Source: CAUTUX01 sp963542015 (GTDB lineage: Bacteria > Bacillota > Clostridia > Christensenellales > CAG-917). Taken from it: 64,000 bases of DNA. Location: contig CAUTUX010000003.1 of NCBI GenBank assembly GCA_963542015.1, positions 1-64,000 of the forward strand, given 5' to 3'. How positions within the stretch are numbered: the stretch's first letter is position 1; every line of letters starts with the position of its first letter. Below the pieces are notes generated by a model. That model had not been told where the DNA came from. It did not search any database and worked only from the letters and a program-made list of their open reading frames with translations. This document shows positions 17,191-26,134 of the stretch, piece by piece. The position numbers and the translations under genes were made by a program.

Positions 17191-18246
17191 CTATTTCTGT
17201 TGCTTAGAAACTATTTTATCAACTATCTCACGCATCAAATCCAATTTATTTAAAATGTCTTCTGCAAGTTTAAGTTGGGTCCTTGCTCTAACTAAATTAT
17301 GTCCGTCATAATCAGTTTTAAAATATTTATCCCCATCAATATAATCATCTAAGAATCTCATTCCACACTCAAAAGTCATAAGAAATGCCGATATAGGTAA
17401 CAACTCTATTTCCTTTTTGCACATACAATCGCATAAGACTCCAAGATATCCTTCAGTGAAAGCTCTAAATAATTCTAGATCTATACATACTTTAGCAATT
17501 TCTTTTGAATCTTCGCAGCATGTTGATGCTCCAGATCTTATGGCATCACCAAAATCAAATAACAATGAACCTGGCATAACTGTATCAAGGTCTATTACTG
17601 CAAGACCTTTTTTTGTATCTTTATCAAAAAGTAAGTTATTTAACTTTGTATCGTTATGGGTAACTCTCCATGGTATTGTTCCATCTCTCAAAGCGTTTAT
17701 TATAACATCTATCCCTTTCGCATGTTTTTTTATAAAATCTATTTCTTGCGTACAGTCTTTTGCTCTACCCTTTGGATCTAATGAAACTGTCGCCAACAAG
17801 TGCTCATATCTCTTTGGAGTATTGTGAAAATCTTTAATTGGTATTGTAAGTTTTGAGGTGTCATAATCAGCTAAATATTTTTGAAATTCACCAAACATCC
17901 TCCCAGCTTCCTTAAACATTTCTGGATTCTCTACTTTCTGAAATGTGCAACTGTTGCGAATAAATGTGTAAACTCTATAACAAGCTTTTTTAGATTTTAA
18001 ATATGACTTATTACCTTTTGTTCTGATTACTTTAAATGTTTCAACTCCCTTCTTGCTAAGATGCTCTGTTACTCCAACGATATTGTTCATAAGTCCCTTT
18101 ACGTCTGGGAACACATCTGTATTTATTTTTTGTACGATAAAATCTTCAGTTTCCGCAAGAAGTGTTGTATTTATGTGTCCTTCGCCATACGGTGAAATTC
18201 TTATTTGAGATTCATCAATTTTAAACTGTCTTATAATATCTTCCAT
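17191..18246 (-). CDS. N-acetylhexosamine 1-kinase-like phosphotransferase
   Basis: 351 residues of the aminoglycoside phosphotransferase fold. 'YGEGHINTTLL' is the glycine-rich N-lobe loop, 'RVTHNDTKLNNLLFD' carries the catalytic Asp in a Brenner-type H-x-D-x(4)-N, and 'AVIDLDTVMPGSLLFDFGDAIR' is the metal-binding Asp region. The 'VTHNDTKLNN' and 'DLDTVMPG' wording matches NahK, which phosphorylates GlcNAc/GalNAc at C1 in mucin-glycan salvage. The substrate is inferred. GGAG lies 6 nt before ATG. It is single, with no lacto-N-biose phosphorylase gene beside it. Related enzymes in gut clostridia sometimes act on other sugars. Confidence 0.75.
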   Translation of the reverse strand: MEDIIRQFKIDESQIRISPYGEGHINTTLLAETEDFIVQKINTDVFPDVKGLMNNIVGVTEHLSKKGVETFKVIRTKGNKSYLKSKKACYRVYTFIRNSCTFQKVENPEMFKEAGRMFGEFQKYLADYDTSKLTIPIKDFHNTPKRYEHLLATVSLDPKGRAKDCTQEIDFIKKHAKGIDVIINALRDGTIPWRVTHNDTKLNNLLFDKDTKKGLAVIDLDTVMPGSLLFDFGDAIRSGASTCCEDSKEIAKVCIDLELFRAFTEGYLGVLCDCMCKKEIELLPISAFLMTFECGMRFLDDYIDGDKYFKTDYDGHNLVRARTQLKLAEDILNKLDLMREIVDKIVSKQQK

Positions 18247-18402
18247 TAAGACTCCTGTCCGAAGAATATATTCAGTATTGTACCCCCCATTCTAACCTCA
18301 CATCAATTAATAAATGCCAATATGGGCATTTATGCCTAGTTTTTAGCGAATTTACCCTTATCTCTTCTTAGATATAGAGATTTTTTACGCTCAATTTTTT
18401 TG

Positions 18403-18431
18403 TTGAAATAGAATTTGAATTGTGTTAATAT
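18403..18431 (+). promoter_or_regulatory. rpsT promoter
   Basis: TTGAAA (18403-18408), 17-nt spacer, TAATAT (18426-18431). The ribosome site GAAGGAG follows before ATG 18460. Confidence 0.75.
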
Positions 18432-18459
18432 ACCAAAGAATTTGACGAAGGAGTATTGA

Positions 18460-18726
18460 ATGGCAAACATTAAATCAGCTAAAAAAAGAGTTTTAGTTTC
18501 AAAAAGACAACATGATGAAAATGTAGTAAAAAAGACAAGAGTTAAGAATGCTGTAAAGAAATTCGAATCTGCTGTTAAAGAAAATAATGTGGCTTTAGCA
18601 GAACAACTTTTACCAGAAACTGTATCTCTCATTGATCGTGCTTTTTCTGATGGCGTATATCACAAAAATACAGCTGCAAGAAAAAAAGCTTCTTTAGCTA
18701 AACTTTTAAATACAATAAAAAAATAA
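18460..18726 (+). CDS. rpsT: 30S ribosomal protein S20
   Basis: 88 residues, the usual S20 length. It starts 'MANIKSAKKRVLVSKRQ', matching the S20 N-terminal signature, and ends with the helix 'DGVYHKNTAARKKASLAKLL' that contains the conserved 'H-K-N-x-A-A-R-x-K-S/A'. The protein binds 16S rRNA early in 30S assembly and is basic and helical throughout. It has its own promoter and a downstream hairpin terminator. It is monocistronic, as rpsT often is. Confidence 0.97.
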   Translation: MANIKSAKKRVLVSKRQHDENVVKKTRVKNAVKKFESAVKENNVALAEQLLPETVSLIDRAFSDGVYHKNTAARKKASLAKLLNTIKK

Positions 18727-18763
18727 CCTTAAACTACGATACTTAAACTGCTGTATTGTTTGA

Positions 18764-18798
18764 TTGCAGTTCGCAATTTGTTTGCAACTGCATTTTTT
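18764..18798 (+). terminator. rpsT terminator
   Basis: TGCAGTT-C-GCAA and TTGC-AACTGCA form an 11-bp stem with one bulge, followed by ATTTTTT. It lies 38 nt after the rpsT stop and overlaps the 3' end of the convergent WG-repeat gene. Confidence 0.8.
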
Positions 18799-19534
18799 AC
18801 ATCCAAACTATTTCTTTATTTAAATTAATTGTTCCCCATTTACCGTTCTGTTTTACTTTGGCTTCACCATTCTGAAATGCGGTTGCTGCCTCATATTCAA
18901 GCGGAATAAATATTGTCCCCTCTTTATCTATATAACCAAAATGATCTTCTTTGGCTACAACAGCATAGCCTTCTGAAAAGCTAAAGGCAATGTCGTACTC
19001 AAGTGGAATTACAACTTCATTTGCTTCATTTAGGTATCCATATTTCTCATCATTTGCAACACATATCATCCCATCTTTGAATCCAAAAACTTCATCATAT
19101 ATCGCTGGTACTACTACTTTATTTCTTCTTGTCAGACCCATTTTTTCTCCTTTAGAGAATTTCATCCAAACTGCTGGCTTTTCTTCCTTGCTATCAAGAG
19201 ACTTTATATTGCCTTTTTGTCCTTCAAGTTTGTGGTCTTCCTGTCTAAACCATACTCCGTTTGATTTAAGTTTTTCTTTAATTTCAACAAACATCTTATT
19301 GTTGAAACCTTGCAACTTGAACATGTCTTTCTGTGTACAAACAACTAAGTCTTGTATTTTCACCTTCTTTCCATTTAAAAGAATTTTTACTGTTTTTTCA
19401 TTTAAATTTAAACTTCTTATATCAATATCGAGAACTTCTTTCTTGAATTGCTCTAAAATTGCTTGTTTATCATTAAATGACATTTTGCCTTTCGGTCTAA
19501 ACTTTGGTCTATGTTTTTTATGCTGTTCGCTCAT
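18797..19534 (-). CDS. alpha-CTD-like domain fused to WG repeats
   Basis: 245 residues. Residues about 35-95 ('IDIRSLNLNEKTVKILL', 'KIQDLVVCTQKDMFKLQGF', 'KMFVEIKEKLKSNGV') follow the helix-hairpin-helix pattern of the RNA polymerase alpha C-terminal domain. Residues about 120-245 are WG-type beta repeats ('K-x-G-(Y/L)-x-x-x-x-x-x-V-(V/I)-I-P-L-E-Y-D'), usually ligand- or protein-binding. There is no signal peptide, so it is cytoplasmic. No Shine-Dalgarno is seen; an extended -10 TGATATAAT ends 7 nt before ATG, which suggests a leaderless mRNA. The domain pairing suggests a nucleic-acid or polymerase-binding adaptor. Function unknown. Confidence 0.72.
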   Translation of the reverse strand: MSEQHKKHRPKFRPKGKMSFNDKQAILEQFKKEVLDIDIRSLNLNEKTVKILLNGKKVKIQDLVVCTQKDMFKLQGFNNKMFVEIKEKLKSNGVWFRQEDHKLEGQKGNIKSLDSKEEKPAVWMKFSKGEKMGLTRRNKVVVPAIYDEVFGFKDGMICVANDEKYGYLNEANEVVIPLEYDIAFSFSEGYAVVAKEDHFGYIDKEGTIFIPLEYEAATAFQNGEAKVKQNGKWGTINLNKEIVWM

Positions 19535-19541
19535 ATCTCAA

Positions 19542-19550
19542 ATTATATCA
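19542..19550 (-). promoter_or_regulatory. extended -10, predicted leaderless start
   Basis: Minus strand TGA-TATAAT (19550 to 19542) followed by 7 nt and the ATG at 19534. No purine-rich ribosome site of normal strength lies between. Transcription would begin at or beside the start codon. Confidence 0.6.
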
Positions 19551-19780
19551 TAAATTTGTAAACCTTTTATCAATATTACTCGTTCCCAGATACTTTATAA
19601 TTCAAAACATGCTTTGACAGTTGAATGCGAGATTTTTATCAAAATTGCCTTTATTTATGCGGATTTTTCAAACATGAGTACATCTATTTTTTTGTTGTAT
19701 ATTTTTCCCATCGGCTATTTAAACTCTCTATTTAAGGTCGTTCACTTTTACATCATCTTTCTGTTGTTTGATACCTAAAA

Positions 19781-19809
19781 TTGACTATATATATTAATTT
19801 ATATATATT
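19781..19809 (+). promoter_or_regulatory. promoter, predicted leaderless start
   Basis: TTGACT (19781-19786), exactly 17 nt, TATATT (19804-19809), then six bases and ATG 19816. With normal -10 to +1 spacing the first base of the mRNA is the A of ATG. Confidence 0.68.
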
Positions 19810-19815
19810 TATCAC

Positions 19816-22455
19816 ATGACAAAACGCAACCGGGTTATTTTAGCCTCATTGATTTTTTTATTCATATCAGCATTTATTTTTGTTTTGCTTAATAGTCACT
19901 CTGGAACAGTTTCCGCCTATTCGACGGACAAACATACAACGATATATCCTCGTTCATATTTTCCAATGAAAAATATCGACCATATAGCAAGCTCAGATAA
20001 ATATATGGCATATATCTCTACAAGAACAAATATTGATGTCCTTGTTGAACAAAAAAATAAAGATACTTATATTTCAAAATCGTTTAAGAAAGAAGATATT
20101 GACTATAACGAAGCAACTGAAGAACTTAAGTTTTTTGTTATAGAAAATAATTTAATTACTGTCGTTTCAAATAAGGAAACAAAAGAAGCAATACGCTTTT
20201 ACGTACTCAACCTAACTGGTGTATCTAATGTCCCTGAAAAAAAAGAACTTTCCTTTGAAAAAAAAATATATAGTGACAAAAATATAGCAAGTACGAACAA
20301 ATACCTTATTGTTAAAGATGGTGATAAAAACATTTATAAATATGATTCTTCCTTAAGTTTAATCGGGAAAAAACGTTTTTCAAATCTTACACATGACGAA
20401 ACATTTTCATTCATTGAAGAGAATCAGATTTTTGGATTATTTAGGCATAAAATTAAACGACTCCAATTAAACAGTTTTACAGATCCTACGGACCCAGATA
20501 GTGAGGACTTTAATGATAACGAAGTCGAAGAATATAACTTTTACAACAATTTAAATATAAATGGTCACTTATTAATGTCAAATAAAAATGCTACTTCATT
20601 TGCATCATTCAATGCGTTGTCACCTGATCATAAAAATGAAAAATTGAAATATCTTACCATTGACAACAAACCATTTTTATCAGAGACAACAATAAAACAT
20701 TCACAAATAACTGTATTTAATAATCAGCTAAAAATTCTCAAAGATAATGAAGTAAAGAGTTACATGTTTGACGCTAGCAATGGGAATCTTACTCTTGCTC
20801 AAACTTTGTCACACGAATCAAAAAATGAAAATGACATTAAATCATTTAACAAAATTGTTAAAGGTGCGAATAACTTTTATATCGCAGATAGAAAAAACGG
20901 AAAAATCTACAAAACATCAAATGACCTATATGAAAAAGAAACTCTCGTTTCTGGTGTGAATAATATAACTCACATGGCATATAACAACAGTACTCTTTGG
21001 TATTCAACAGAAAGTGAACTTTCATACTATGACTACGCTGCAAAAACAGCTAAAACTTTGTTTAAATTAGAAGATGCAACTGAAAAAATAGTATCATTCA
21101 CCTTTAAAGATGACTACTCTTTCATATTAACCAATAAAGGGTTATACAAATATGATCCAATAGAAAATGAAAGGAACCTTGTAACGGGTACTGGTGAAGG
21201 CAAATATAAGTTAATGACACATATGACTAATGGCACCAAATTATTTTTGTTAAGACCTGGCTATGTGGACATTTATAATATTGAAACGGATGAATTTATA
21301 AAAGAAGTAAATATAGGTGCAGATATAGACCTTTCAAAACAAGTTTCTGTAAAGACCGATAAAAAAGGCAACATCTATCTGCTCTCAAATGATGGCATGA
21401 TGACATTGTTAAAAGATATATCCTATAACGAATTTAAAATAACTAAACATGATATGCTTGGTAAGTTCGTTGGCGATAAAGTTTCCTTCACTGATTTTGA
21501 AATAGTTTCACGAGAAAAGAATAAAAACAGCGTTTACTTAACAACAACCAACTACCTCGCTGAATACAACATTGAAAGTGATATGTCTGACAAATTGGAA
21601 TTAAACGAATCCTCTATTTCAAATTCAGTAACTTATAACAATGTGTTAGCGTCTAGAAAAATGGAAAATGCAAAATTTTGGAAAGCAAAATCGGATATAA
21701 CAGATTCTGTATATTTCTATAATTTAAAAGATACAAATGATTCAATTTTCAAATACAACACAAAAGATGAAAAGAATTTCCTAATGACATTCGATTTTGA
21801 TACCGACGGCTTTACATACTGTCTGTACAATGGAAATATCTATAAAATTGAATCCTCGGTACTGCAAAAGAATTTTGAAGAAATTCAATTAAAACATGAA
21901 CCAATGAGAATGCAAGTCAAAAATAATACTGTAGGATACACATTCCCAAATAGAGATAGTAACTCAACACATCTCTTTTCGGGGGCTGAAGTAGATAAAA
22001 TTTTTGAATGCGACAATGTTTTTGGAGATAAAGATTACAGACCTTTTCTTGTTAAATATAAAAATGAATATTATTTCGTTAACGGAGACGATCTTGCAAA
22101 ATTGATTAAATACACGGAAAAACAAGCAAATCAAGGTGCTGGCATTATACAAAGCAACAAGATCGGAAAAAAGGTTAATTTATACAGTGAAGCCAATACC
22201 AAGTCTCCAGTAAAAGCTGTATTAAATGACGGCACAAAATTTCGCATAATTGAAAAACAAGGTGAATTCTATAAAATTTTAATAACAAAGAACAATAAGG
22301 AAAAATCAACTATTTATGGGTATGTTCTAAAAGCTGACACCATGGAAAAAGGTCTAACTCATACTCAAATATTAATCATTTTGTTGAGTTCGATTGCTAT
22401 TGTAGGACTTACACTCTTAATACTAACAGCCTTTGCAAATAAGCGTCGTTTTTAG
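19816..22455 (+). CDS. large exported repeat protein with SH3 domain
   Basis: 879 residues. A hydrophobic segment at about 8-28 is a signal anchor. The following ~730 residues have the strand-rich, loosely repeating look of a beta-propeller (recurring 'Y-x-x-(S/N)-x-L-x-x-x-x-x-x' blades) without a recognised family. Residues about 770-845 ('KVNLYSEANTKSPVKAVL', 'KFRIIEKQGEFYKIL', 'YGYVLKAD') form a bacterial SH3 domain, often cell-wall binding. A C-terminal membrane helix 'ILIILLSSIAIVGLTLLILTA' ends in basic residues. Expected topology is both ends anchored in the membrane with the body outside. The mRNA appears leaderless. It overlaps the convergent LOG gene by 4 nt. Function unknown. Confidence 0.72.
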   Translation: MTKRNRVILASLIFLFISAFIFVLLNSHSGTVSAYSTDKHTTIYPRSYFPMKNIDHIASSDKYMAYISTRTNIDVLVEQKNKDTYISKSFKKEDIDYNEATEELKFFVIENNLITVVSNKETKEAIRFYVLNLTGVSNVPEKKELSFEKKIYSDKNIASTNKYLIVKDGDKNIYKYDSSLSLIGKKRFSNLTHDETFSFIEENQIFGLFRHKIKRLQLNSFTDPTDPDSEDFNDNEVEEYNFYNNLNINGHLLMSNKNATSFASFNALSPDHKNEKLKYLTIDNKPFLSETTIKHSQITVFNNQLKILKDNEVKSYMFDASNGNLTLAQTLSHESKNENDIKSFNKIVKGANNFYIADRKNGKIYKTSNDLYEKETLVSGVNNITHMAYNNSTLWYSTESELSYYDYAAKTAKTLFKLEDATEKIVSFTFKDDYSFILTNKGLYKYDPIENERNLVTGTGEGKYKLMTHMTNGTKLFLLRPGYVDIYNIETDEFIKEVNIGADIDLSKQVSVKTDKKGNIYLLSNDGMMTLLKDISYNEFKITKHDMLGKFVGDKVSFTDFEIVSREKNKNSVYLTTTNYLAEYNIESDMSDKLELNESSISNSVTYNNVLASRKMENAKFWKAKSDITDSVYFYNLKDTNDSIFKYNTKDEKNFLMTFDFDTDGFTYCLYNGNIYKIESSVLQKNFEEIQLKHEPMRMQVKNNTVGYTFPNRDSNSTHLFSGAEVDKIFECDNVFGDKDYRPFLVKYKNEYYFVNGDDLAKLIKYTEKQANQGAGIIQSNKIGKKVNLYSEANTKSPVKAVLNDGTKFRIIEKQGEFYKILITKNNKEKSTIYGYVLKADTMEKGLTHTQILIILLSSIAIVGLTLLILTAFANKRRF

Positions 22456-23027
22456 TCTTTAGTTATTCTGGTATAGGTAAGTTCAAGATATTTATTTAAA
22501 TGTTCCTTTAAAAGTGCAATTGCTTCTATTGGATTATTAATTCCAAATACTTTATCTATTTCTAAATTTCCCTGAAGTCTAATTCTATTATCTAATCTTG
22601 TGTCAGCAACCTTTGCACTCCATCCATCAACATTTCTAGTTGCTAATATCATTTTTTTAAGTGCCCACGCATTGCATATCTCACACATTGTGCCAGATCC
22701 GCCTCCAACTGCAATAACAGCATCTGAGTTGGCAACTATAACATTTCTAAAAACATCCAATCCTGTTGCTACAACTATGTCTGCATATTCATTTGTAATG
22801 CTTCTATCAAACATCGGAGTTATGGCGATCGTATCTCCATCGGCAGCTTGTTTAGATGCTTTTGCACCTTTAAATGCCGCCCTCATTATTCCATTTAAAC
22901 CACCTGATGCAACTCTATATCCGTTATCAACCAATGCCTTTCCTAAATTGAAAGCCATTTCATATTTTGGGGATCCCTCCTCTACACTTGCATCTCCGAT
23001 AATTGATATTAATCTACGCATTTTCAT
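22452..23027 (-). CDS. LOG-family (TIGR00725-like) protein
   Basis: 191 residues. It starts 'ISIIGDAS', then 'ASGGLNGIMRAAFKGAK', and has the LOG motif 'AVGGGSGTMCEI' (about 103-114), the equivalent of P-G-G-x-G-T-x-x-E in lysine-decarboxylase-like/LOG proteins. Members with the classical motif release cytokinin-type bases from nucleotide monophosphates. The TIGR00725 branch has an unknown substrate, probably a nucleotide. The start is either ATG 23027 or ATG 23021; GAGGG is 2-3 nt before the first and 8-9 nt before the second, so the second is likelier. Cytoplasmic, monocistronic, convergent with the exported protein. Confidence 0.82.
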   Translation of the reverse strand: MKMRRLISIIGDASVEEGSPKYEMAFNLGKALVDNGYRVASGGLNGIMRAAFKGAKASKQAADGDTIAITPMFDRSITNEYADIVVATGLDVFRNVIVANSDAVIAVGGGSGTMCEICNAWALKKMILATRNVDGWSAKVADTRLDNRIRLQGNLEIDKVFGINNPIEAIALLKEHLNKYLELTYTRITKD

Positions 23028-23276
23028 TTCCCTCGCTAAACACTAAAATAATATTAACACATTGACACTCCACACAACTAAAGTCAAGAAATTTTTCTTT
23101 CAGCGACCACTACATTGCTACACTTTCGTTTTGCACGATCAACACAAATGTGAATTGCTATTGCTATTGAAGTAATTTATTAGATACCTATATCTATACC
23201 GACCATGCAAGCATTGTTTTGCAAAACTTTGACTAAAAAATTATCTTCAAACTACTACAATTTAGGCACTTTTTAT
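23028..23276. other. intergenic between LOG gene and pot promoter
   Basis: Roughly 250 A/T-rich bases between two divergent genes. It contains no reading frame of interest. The LOG gene promoter should lie at the left, around a TAATAT near 23048. Nothing else is evident. Confidence 0.4.
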
Positions 23277-23325
23277 TTGACATATTTTACTCAAAAAAAT
23301 ACAATTGTGTTTAGTTTTATTAAAC
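23277..23325 (+). promoter_or_regulatory. promoter and possible operator of pot operon
   Basis: TTGACA (23277-23282), 17 nt, TACAAT (23300-23305). Just downstream an inverted repeat GTTTA (23309-23313)/TAAAC (23321-23325) overlaps the expected start of transcription. This is a plausible binding site for the cupin regulator encoded first in the operon. Confidence 0.7.
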
Positions 23326-23358
23326 TTTTAACTTATTTAAATAAAACTTAGGAATACT

Positions 23359-23889
23359 GTGGATATAGGAAATAAAGTACGAAATTTAAGACAACAATGT
23401 GGTCTAACACAAGAAGAGCTTGCGGACAGATGTGAGCTTACAAAAGGCTATATTTCTCAACTTGAAAATAACCTTACGTCTCCTTCCATTCAAACATTAA
23501 CCGACCTTCTTCAAATTTTAGGATGCACTCTTTCTGATTTTTTTATTGAAGACAATGAACAAGTAATTTTCTCTGAAGACAGTTACTTCAACACTGAGTA
23601 TGATGGATACTCAATAAAGTGGTTAGTTCCTAATAGTCTCAAAAATGAAATGGAACCAATATATTTAACAATCATTCCAGGTCATGAATTAAATAGAGAT
23701 ATGGCACATGAAGGAGAAGAATTTGGATACATCTTAGAAGGTTCCATTGTGCTTTGTCTTGGTAAAAGTTCCCATACTGTCTCAAAGGGAGAATCCTTTT
23801 ATTTCCAGGCTGACAGACCACATTTAATTAAGAACATCGGCGATAAAGTAGCAAAACTTATTTGGGTAAGCTCACCCCCAACATTTTAA
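23359..23889 (+). CDS. XRE-cupin transcriptional regulator (PuuR-like)
   Basis: 176 residues. Residues about 5-60 are an XRE helix-turn-helix ('VRNLRQQCGLTQEELADRCEL', 'YISQLENNLTSPSIQTL'). Residues about 105-172 are a small cupin barrel ('HEGEEFGYILEGSIVLCLG', 'GESFYFQADRPHLIKN') that binds a small ligand. This layout is that of PuuR-type polyamine regulators, and the position in front of potABCD supports polyamine control of uptake. It starts at GTG with AGGA 5-6 nt upstream. potA follows after 9 nt. Ligand inferred from context. Confidence 0.88.
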   Translation: MDIGNKVRNLRQQCGLTQEELADRCELTKGYISQLENNLTSPSIQTLTDLLQILGCTLSDFFIEDNEQVIFSEDSYFNTEYDGYSIKWLVPNSLKNEMEPIYLTIIPGHELNRDMAHEGEEFGYILEGSIVLCLGKSSHTVSKGESFYFQADRPHLIKNIGDKVAKLIWVSSPPTF

Positions 23890-23898
23890 AGGTACACA

Positions 23899-25365
23899 AT
23901 GAAACAGACTGTAGATAAAGACAATGTAATTATTGAATTAAAAAATGTTAATAAATCATATGATGGCACTCTTGTTGTAAAGAATGCCAGTTTTACAATA
24001 AAACGTGGTGAGTTTGTAACTTTTCTCGGACCTAGCGGTTGCGGCAAAACAACTACCCTTCGTATGATTGCGGGTTTTGAAATGCCAGATTCAGGAAGTA
24101 TCATTTTTGATGGAGAGGATATAACGAATCTTCCACCTCACAAAAGAAAACTAAATACTGTTTTCCAAAAATATGCTCTATTTCCACATTTAAATGTATT
24201 TAACAATATCTCATTTGGATTGAAATTAAAGTTAATACCTAATGGAACTAAAATTGATAGGAAAGGAAAAGAAAAACAACTATATCGCAAATATACAAAA
24301 GCTGAAATAAAGGAAAAGGTTGATACTGTTCTTAAGATGGTTGACCTTGAGGATTACGGACATAGAAATGTATCTTCACTTTCTGGTGGTCAACAACAGC
24401 GGGTTGCAATAGCAAGAGCCATTGTAAATGAACCAGAAGTACTTCTTCTTGATGAACCTCTTGGTGCTCTCGACTTAAAAATGCGAAAAGATATGCAACT
24501 TGAATTAATTAAAATTCATGAACAACTTGGAATAACTTTCATTTATGTAACTCACGACCAAGAAGAAGCCTTGACGATGTCAGATAAAGTTGTCGTTATG
24601 CGATATGGAGAAATTCAGCAAATTGCTTCTCCAGAAAAAATATATGATGAACCAGCAAATGCATTCGTTGCGGACTTCATTGGTGAAAGCAACATACTAT
24701 CTGGAACAATGATTGAAGACTGCAAGGTTGAATTCTGCGACACTGTATTTGAATGCGTCGACAGTGGCTTTAAAAAGAACGAACCTATTGATGTTATTAT
24801 TCGTCCTGAAGATTTAAAAATTAAAAGCTTGGAGAGTAAAAACAAACTTGCCGAAGCAACAGTTATCTCCTCCGTCTTTAAAGGCGACCATTATCAAATT
24901 ACTCTCCTTCTTAATGGTAATGAATTAATATCTCATGACACAGAAAACTATGAGATTAATGAAAGAGTTGGCATTTATATCAAGCCGTTTAATTTGCATA
25001 TTATGCCTAAGACAAGAATTATTAATGAAATTGAAACAACTATGATTGACAAAGGACTCGTTGATATTTGTGGTGGTGAGTTTGAATGCGAATCAGAACT
25101 ACCTGAAGGAACTAAAGTTCGTGCAATTATTGATTTTGATGATATAGAAATAACTGACGACGCTGATGATGGTGTTATCGCTGCAACCGTTATTAACTCA
25201 ATATACAAAGGCAGCTACTATCAATGTCTTTTAAAAACTGATGATAACTTTATATTCTTCTCAGACACTGATGACGATTGGTTAAAGGGCGATCGAGTCG
25301 GCATTCGTATACCTAAAGATAAGATAATAATTGAGGAAATAAATGAAGAAAGCGAAAGCAACTAA
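23899..25365 (+). CDS. potA: spermidine/putrescine importer ATPase PotA
   Basis: 488 residues. The ABC ATPase domain has Walker A GPSGCGKTT (about 44-52), the Q-loop 'NTVFQKYALFPHL', signature 'LSGGQQQR', Walker B 'VLLLDEPLGALD' and the H-loop 'YVTHDQEEA'. A ~25-residue basic insert (around 'LIPNGTKIDRKGKEKQLYRK') sits before the signature. It is longer than usual PotA (about 350-380): the C-terminal ~230 residues hold two TOBE-like modules ('VIIRPEDLKI...ISSVFKGDHYQITL' and 'VRAIIDFDDIEI...INSIYKGSYYQCLL'), apparently duplicated. It energises polyamine uptake with PotB/C/D. Confidence 0.95.
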   Translation: MKQTVDKDNVIIELKNVNKSYDGTLVVKNASFTIKRGEFVTFLGPSGCGKTTTLRMIAGFEMPDSGSIIFDGEDITNLPPHKRKLNTVFQKYALFPHLNVFNNISFGLKLKLIPNGTKIDRKGKEKQLYRKYTKAEIKEKVDTVLKMVDLEDYGHRNVSSLSGGQQQRVAIARAIVNEPEVLLLDEPLGALDLKMRKDMQLELIKIHEQLGITFIYVTHDQEEALTMSDKVVVMRYGEIQQIASPEKIYDEPANAFVADFIGESNILSGTMIEDCKVEFCDTVFECVDSGFKKNEPIDVIIRPEDLKIKSLESKNKLAEATVISSVFKGDHYQITLLLNGNELISHDTENYEINERVGIYIKPFNLHIMPKTRIINEIETTMIDKGLVDICGGEFECESELPEGTKVRAIIDFDDIEITDDADDGVIAATVINSIYKGSYYQCLLKTDDNFIFFSDTDDDWLKGDRVGIRIPKDKIIIEEINEESESN

Positions 25366-26134
25366 AAGGGTTCTTTCATACCCATATATCCTATTTATGC
25401 TTATTTTTATTATTACTCCTCTTTGTTTAATTCTTGTTTCTGCATTTTTAGATGAAAACAACAAATTAACATTAGAAAATTTTAAACTGTTTTTTACTTC
25501 ATCATCTTCATTTATTATTCTCGGAAATTCTCTTCTTGTGGGGTTGATAACCTCAATAATTTGTCTCGTAATCGGATACCCTGTTGCATACATTTTATCT
25601 AAACTAAAATCTGGTAAAATTTTGGTCATATTTTTTATTATGCCAATGTGGGTAAATTTTTTGATAAGGACGCTTGCAACAAAAACTATCTTTATGATGA
25701 TGGGTGTAAAGCTTGGCATTGGTACTGTCCTATTTGGTATGGTATATAACTTTTTACCATTCTTTATTTTACCTCTACACACATCATTAAGTAGCATAGA
25801 TAAAAGTTATATTGAAGCTGCAAAAGATTTAGGTGCTAACAATTTAAATGTCTTTCTAAAGACAATTCTCCCCCTATCTTTAAATGGAATATTCACAGGA
25901 CTAACTATGGTTTTTATTCCTACAATATCCTCATTCGCCATCTCTCAAATTCTTTCAAATGGAAAAATCTTTTTATTTGGAGATTCAATACAAAATTCTT
26001 TTGATCAGGGATTATATGGCGTAGGGTCAATAATGAGCATATTAATGTTAATTTTTGTTATTGTCTCAAATGTGATTATAAAAGCTGTTAGAAATAAAGG
26101 AGCTGGTCCGGAGGTTAAGAAAGAAATATGGTAA
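25343..26134 (+). CDS. potB: polyamine importer permease PotB
   Basis: 263 residues with six predicted membrane helices. The cytoplasmic loop carries the EAA motif 'YIEAAKDLGANNLNVFLKTILPLS' that docks on PotA. The start ATG lies inside the potA end (23-nt overlap) with GAGG upstream, so translation is coupled. Residues 1-30 form the first helix 'YPYILFMLIFIITPLCLILV', and 'NSLLVGLITSIICLVIGYPVAY' begins the BPD_transp_1 domain. It forms the channel with PotC. Confidence 0.95.
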   Translation: MKKAKATKRVLSYPYILFMLIFIITPLCLILVSAFLDENNKLTLENFKLFFTSSSSFIILGNSLLVGLITSIICLVIGYPVAYILSKLKSGKILVIFFIMPMWVNFLIRTLATKTIFMMMGVKLGIGTVLFGMVYNFLPFFILPLHTSLSSIDKSYIEAAKDLGANNLNVFLKTILPLSLNGIFTGLTMVFIPTISSFAISQILSNGKIFLFGDSIQNSFDQGLYGVGSIMSILMLIFVIVSNVIIKAVRNKGAGPEVKKEIW

